Origin: Clostridia bacterium
GTDB lineage: Bacteria; Bacillota_A; Clostridia; Christensenellales; Aristaeellaceae
Reading direction: 5' to 3'
Assembly: GCA_900754775.1 (NCBI GenBank)
Contig: CAAEDZ010000135.1
Coordinates: 1-6,159, forward strand
Length of the DNA: 6,159 nt
Positions 5,527 to 6,159 of this stretch are shown piece after piece (positions within the stretch are counted from its first letter, which is position 1; each line of letters begins with the position of its first letter). A program made the translations under genes and the position numbers. The notes below the pieces were generated by a model. It was not told where the DNA came from, did no database searches, and saw only the letters and a list, made by a program, of their open reading frames with translations.

Positions 5527-6159
5527 TCACACGCCGCTTGCCCCGTAGTTTCCCAGCACACGCGCGGAGGGGTCGTCCACGTCGCAGCCGGGCCAGTTGC
5601 GGTTGGGCATCCAGAAGTCCGCCACCATGCGGCTCTGGCCGGGGTAAAAGCGCTCGAACAGCTCGCGGTAGAGCAGGCTCTCCTTCGTAAAGGGGCGCGC
5701 GTGGGCGTAGCGGGCGCATTTCTCCGCCGCTTCCGCGTCGGTGTAGGTCGCCTCCGCCAGCGCTTTTAAGTCGTCCACCAGCGAATGGCCCACGGCGTCT
5801 GAAAAGGCCGCCTTCTGCCGCCAGAGGATGTTTTCCGGCAAGAGCCCATCCCGCGCGAAGGCCTTGCGCAACAGGTACTTGCCCATGCCGTGGCGGTTCA
5901 TCTTCAGCGCCGGGTCGATGCTCATGGCGCAGCGCACGAAGGCGAGGTCGCCAAAGGGCACGCGCGCCTCCAGGGAGTTGACCGAGATGCAGCGGTCGGC
6001 GCGCAGCACGTCGTACATGTGCAGTTCGCGCACGCGCTTTTCCGCCTCGCGCTGGAAGGCGGCGGCGTTCGGGGCAAAGTCCGTGTACTTGTAGCCGAAC
6101 AGCTCGTCGGAGACTTCGCCGGTGAGGAGCACGCGCACGTCCGTGTGCTCGTGGATGTA
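5527..6159 (-). CDS. asnB: Glutamine-hydrolysing asparagine synthase, C-terminal part (5' end outside window)
   Basis: This is the C-terminal 210 residues of an AsnB-type asparagine synthase, which makes asparagine from aspartate, glutamine and ATP in the cytoplasm; the glutaminase domain and first half of the synthetase domain lie beyond the window edge. The frame stays open through 6159, so the GTG at 6138 is not the start. Diagnostic motifs match E. coli AsnB in order: TGEVSDELFG (SGEGSDEvFG in E. coli), LHMYDVLRADRCIS, LEARVPF, WRQKAAFSDAVG with the catalytic-domain Lys, PFTKESLLYRELFE, and the terminal VDDPSARVLG. Unlike E. coli, a Val replaces the second Gly of the pyrophosphate loop (6112-6114) and a Gly follows VPF. 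It is convergent with the ATP-grasp genes. Family members working on cell-wall or natural-product substrates exist, but the close match over the whole tail favours true asparagine synthesis. Confidence 0.93.
   Translation of the reverse strand, partial: YIHEHTDVRVLLTGEVSDELFGYKYTDFAPNAAAFQREAEKRVRELHMYDVLRADRCISVNSLEARVPFGDLAFVRCAMSIDPALKMNRHGMGKYLLRKAFARDGLLPENILWRQKAAFSDAVGHSLVDDLKALAEATYTDAEAAEKCARYAHARPFTKESLLYRELFERFYPGQSRMVADFWMPNRNWPGCDVDDPSARVLGNYGASGV

Noticed and set aside
4319..5719. A 466-codon minus-strand frame
   Set aside because: It covers ATP-grasp copy 2 and the end of the asparagine synthase in another frame, crosses the terminator and has no family resemblance.

Overview
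The window looks like chromosome of a high-GC, Gram-positive-type bacterium, most likely one of the GC-rich Clostridia. This rests on strong purine-rich ribosome binding sites, non-ATG starts, an OmpR-type two-component pair of Firmicutes style and a secreted SH3b protein whose C-terminal domain resembles clostridial proteins. The taxonomic guess is an inference. No mobile element, CRISPR array, tRNA or rRNA was seen.

Layout: (1) 1-1679, a two-component system: the C-terminal part of an OmpR/PhoB-family response regulator (its start is outside the window), overlapping by 8 bases a complete sensor histidine kinase. (2) 1680-1829, a regulatory gap with a direct repeat TGTGAA-N5-TGTGAA, the geometry used by WalR/PhoP-like regulators, and a good sigma-A-type promoter (TTGCAA-17-TATAAT). 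(3) 1830-3194, a secreted protein with four SH3b repeats and a conserved C-terminal domain of unknown function, followed by a rho-independent terminator, so it probably forms its own transcription unit. (4) 3327-5413, two tandem paralogues of about 340 residues from the sugar-transfer-associated ATP-grasp family, 38 bases apart and closed by a strong terminator. (5) 5527-6159, on the minus strand and convergent, the C-terminal third of a glutamine-hydrolysing asparagine synthase (AsnB type).

How they may work together: the regulator pair may control the adjacent secreted wall-associated SH3b protein through the 11-bp-spaced direct repeat (inference). The ATP-grasp pair belongs to a family found near glycosyltransferase and surface-polymer genes, so a cell-envelope theme is plausible, but nothing in the window proves it. 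The most distinctive points are the ATP-grasp pair, in which one copy has lost the usual glycine-lysine phosphate loop, the cysteine-substituted SH3b repeats, and the use of GTG or TTG starts by all four complete genes.
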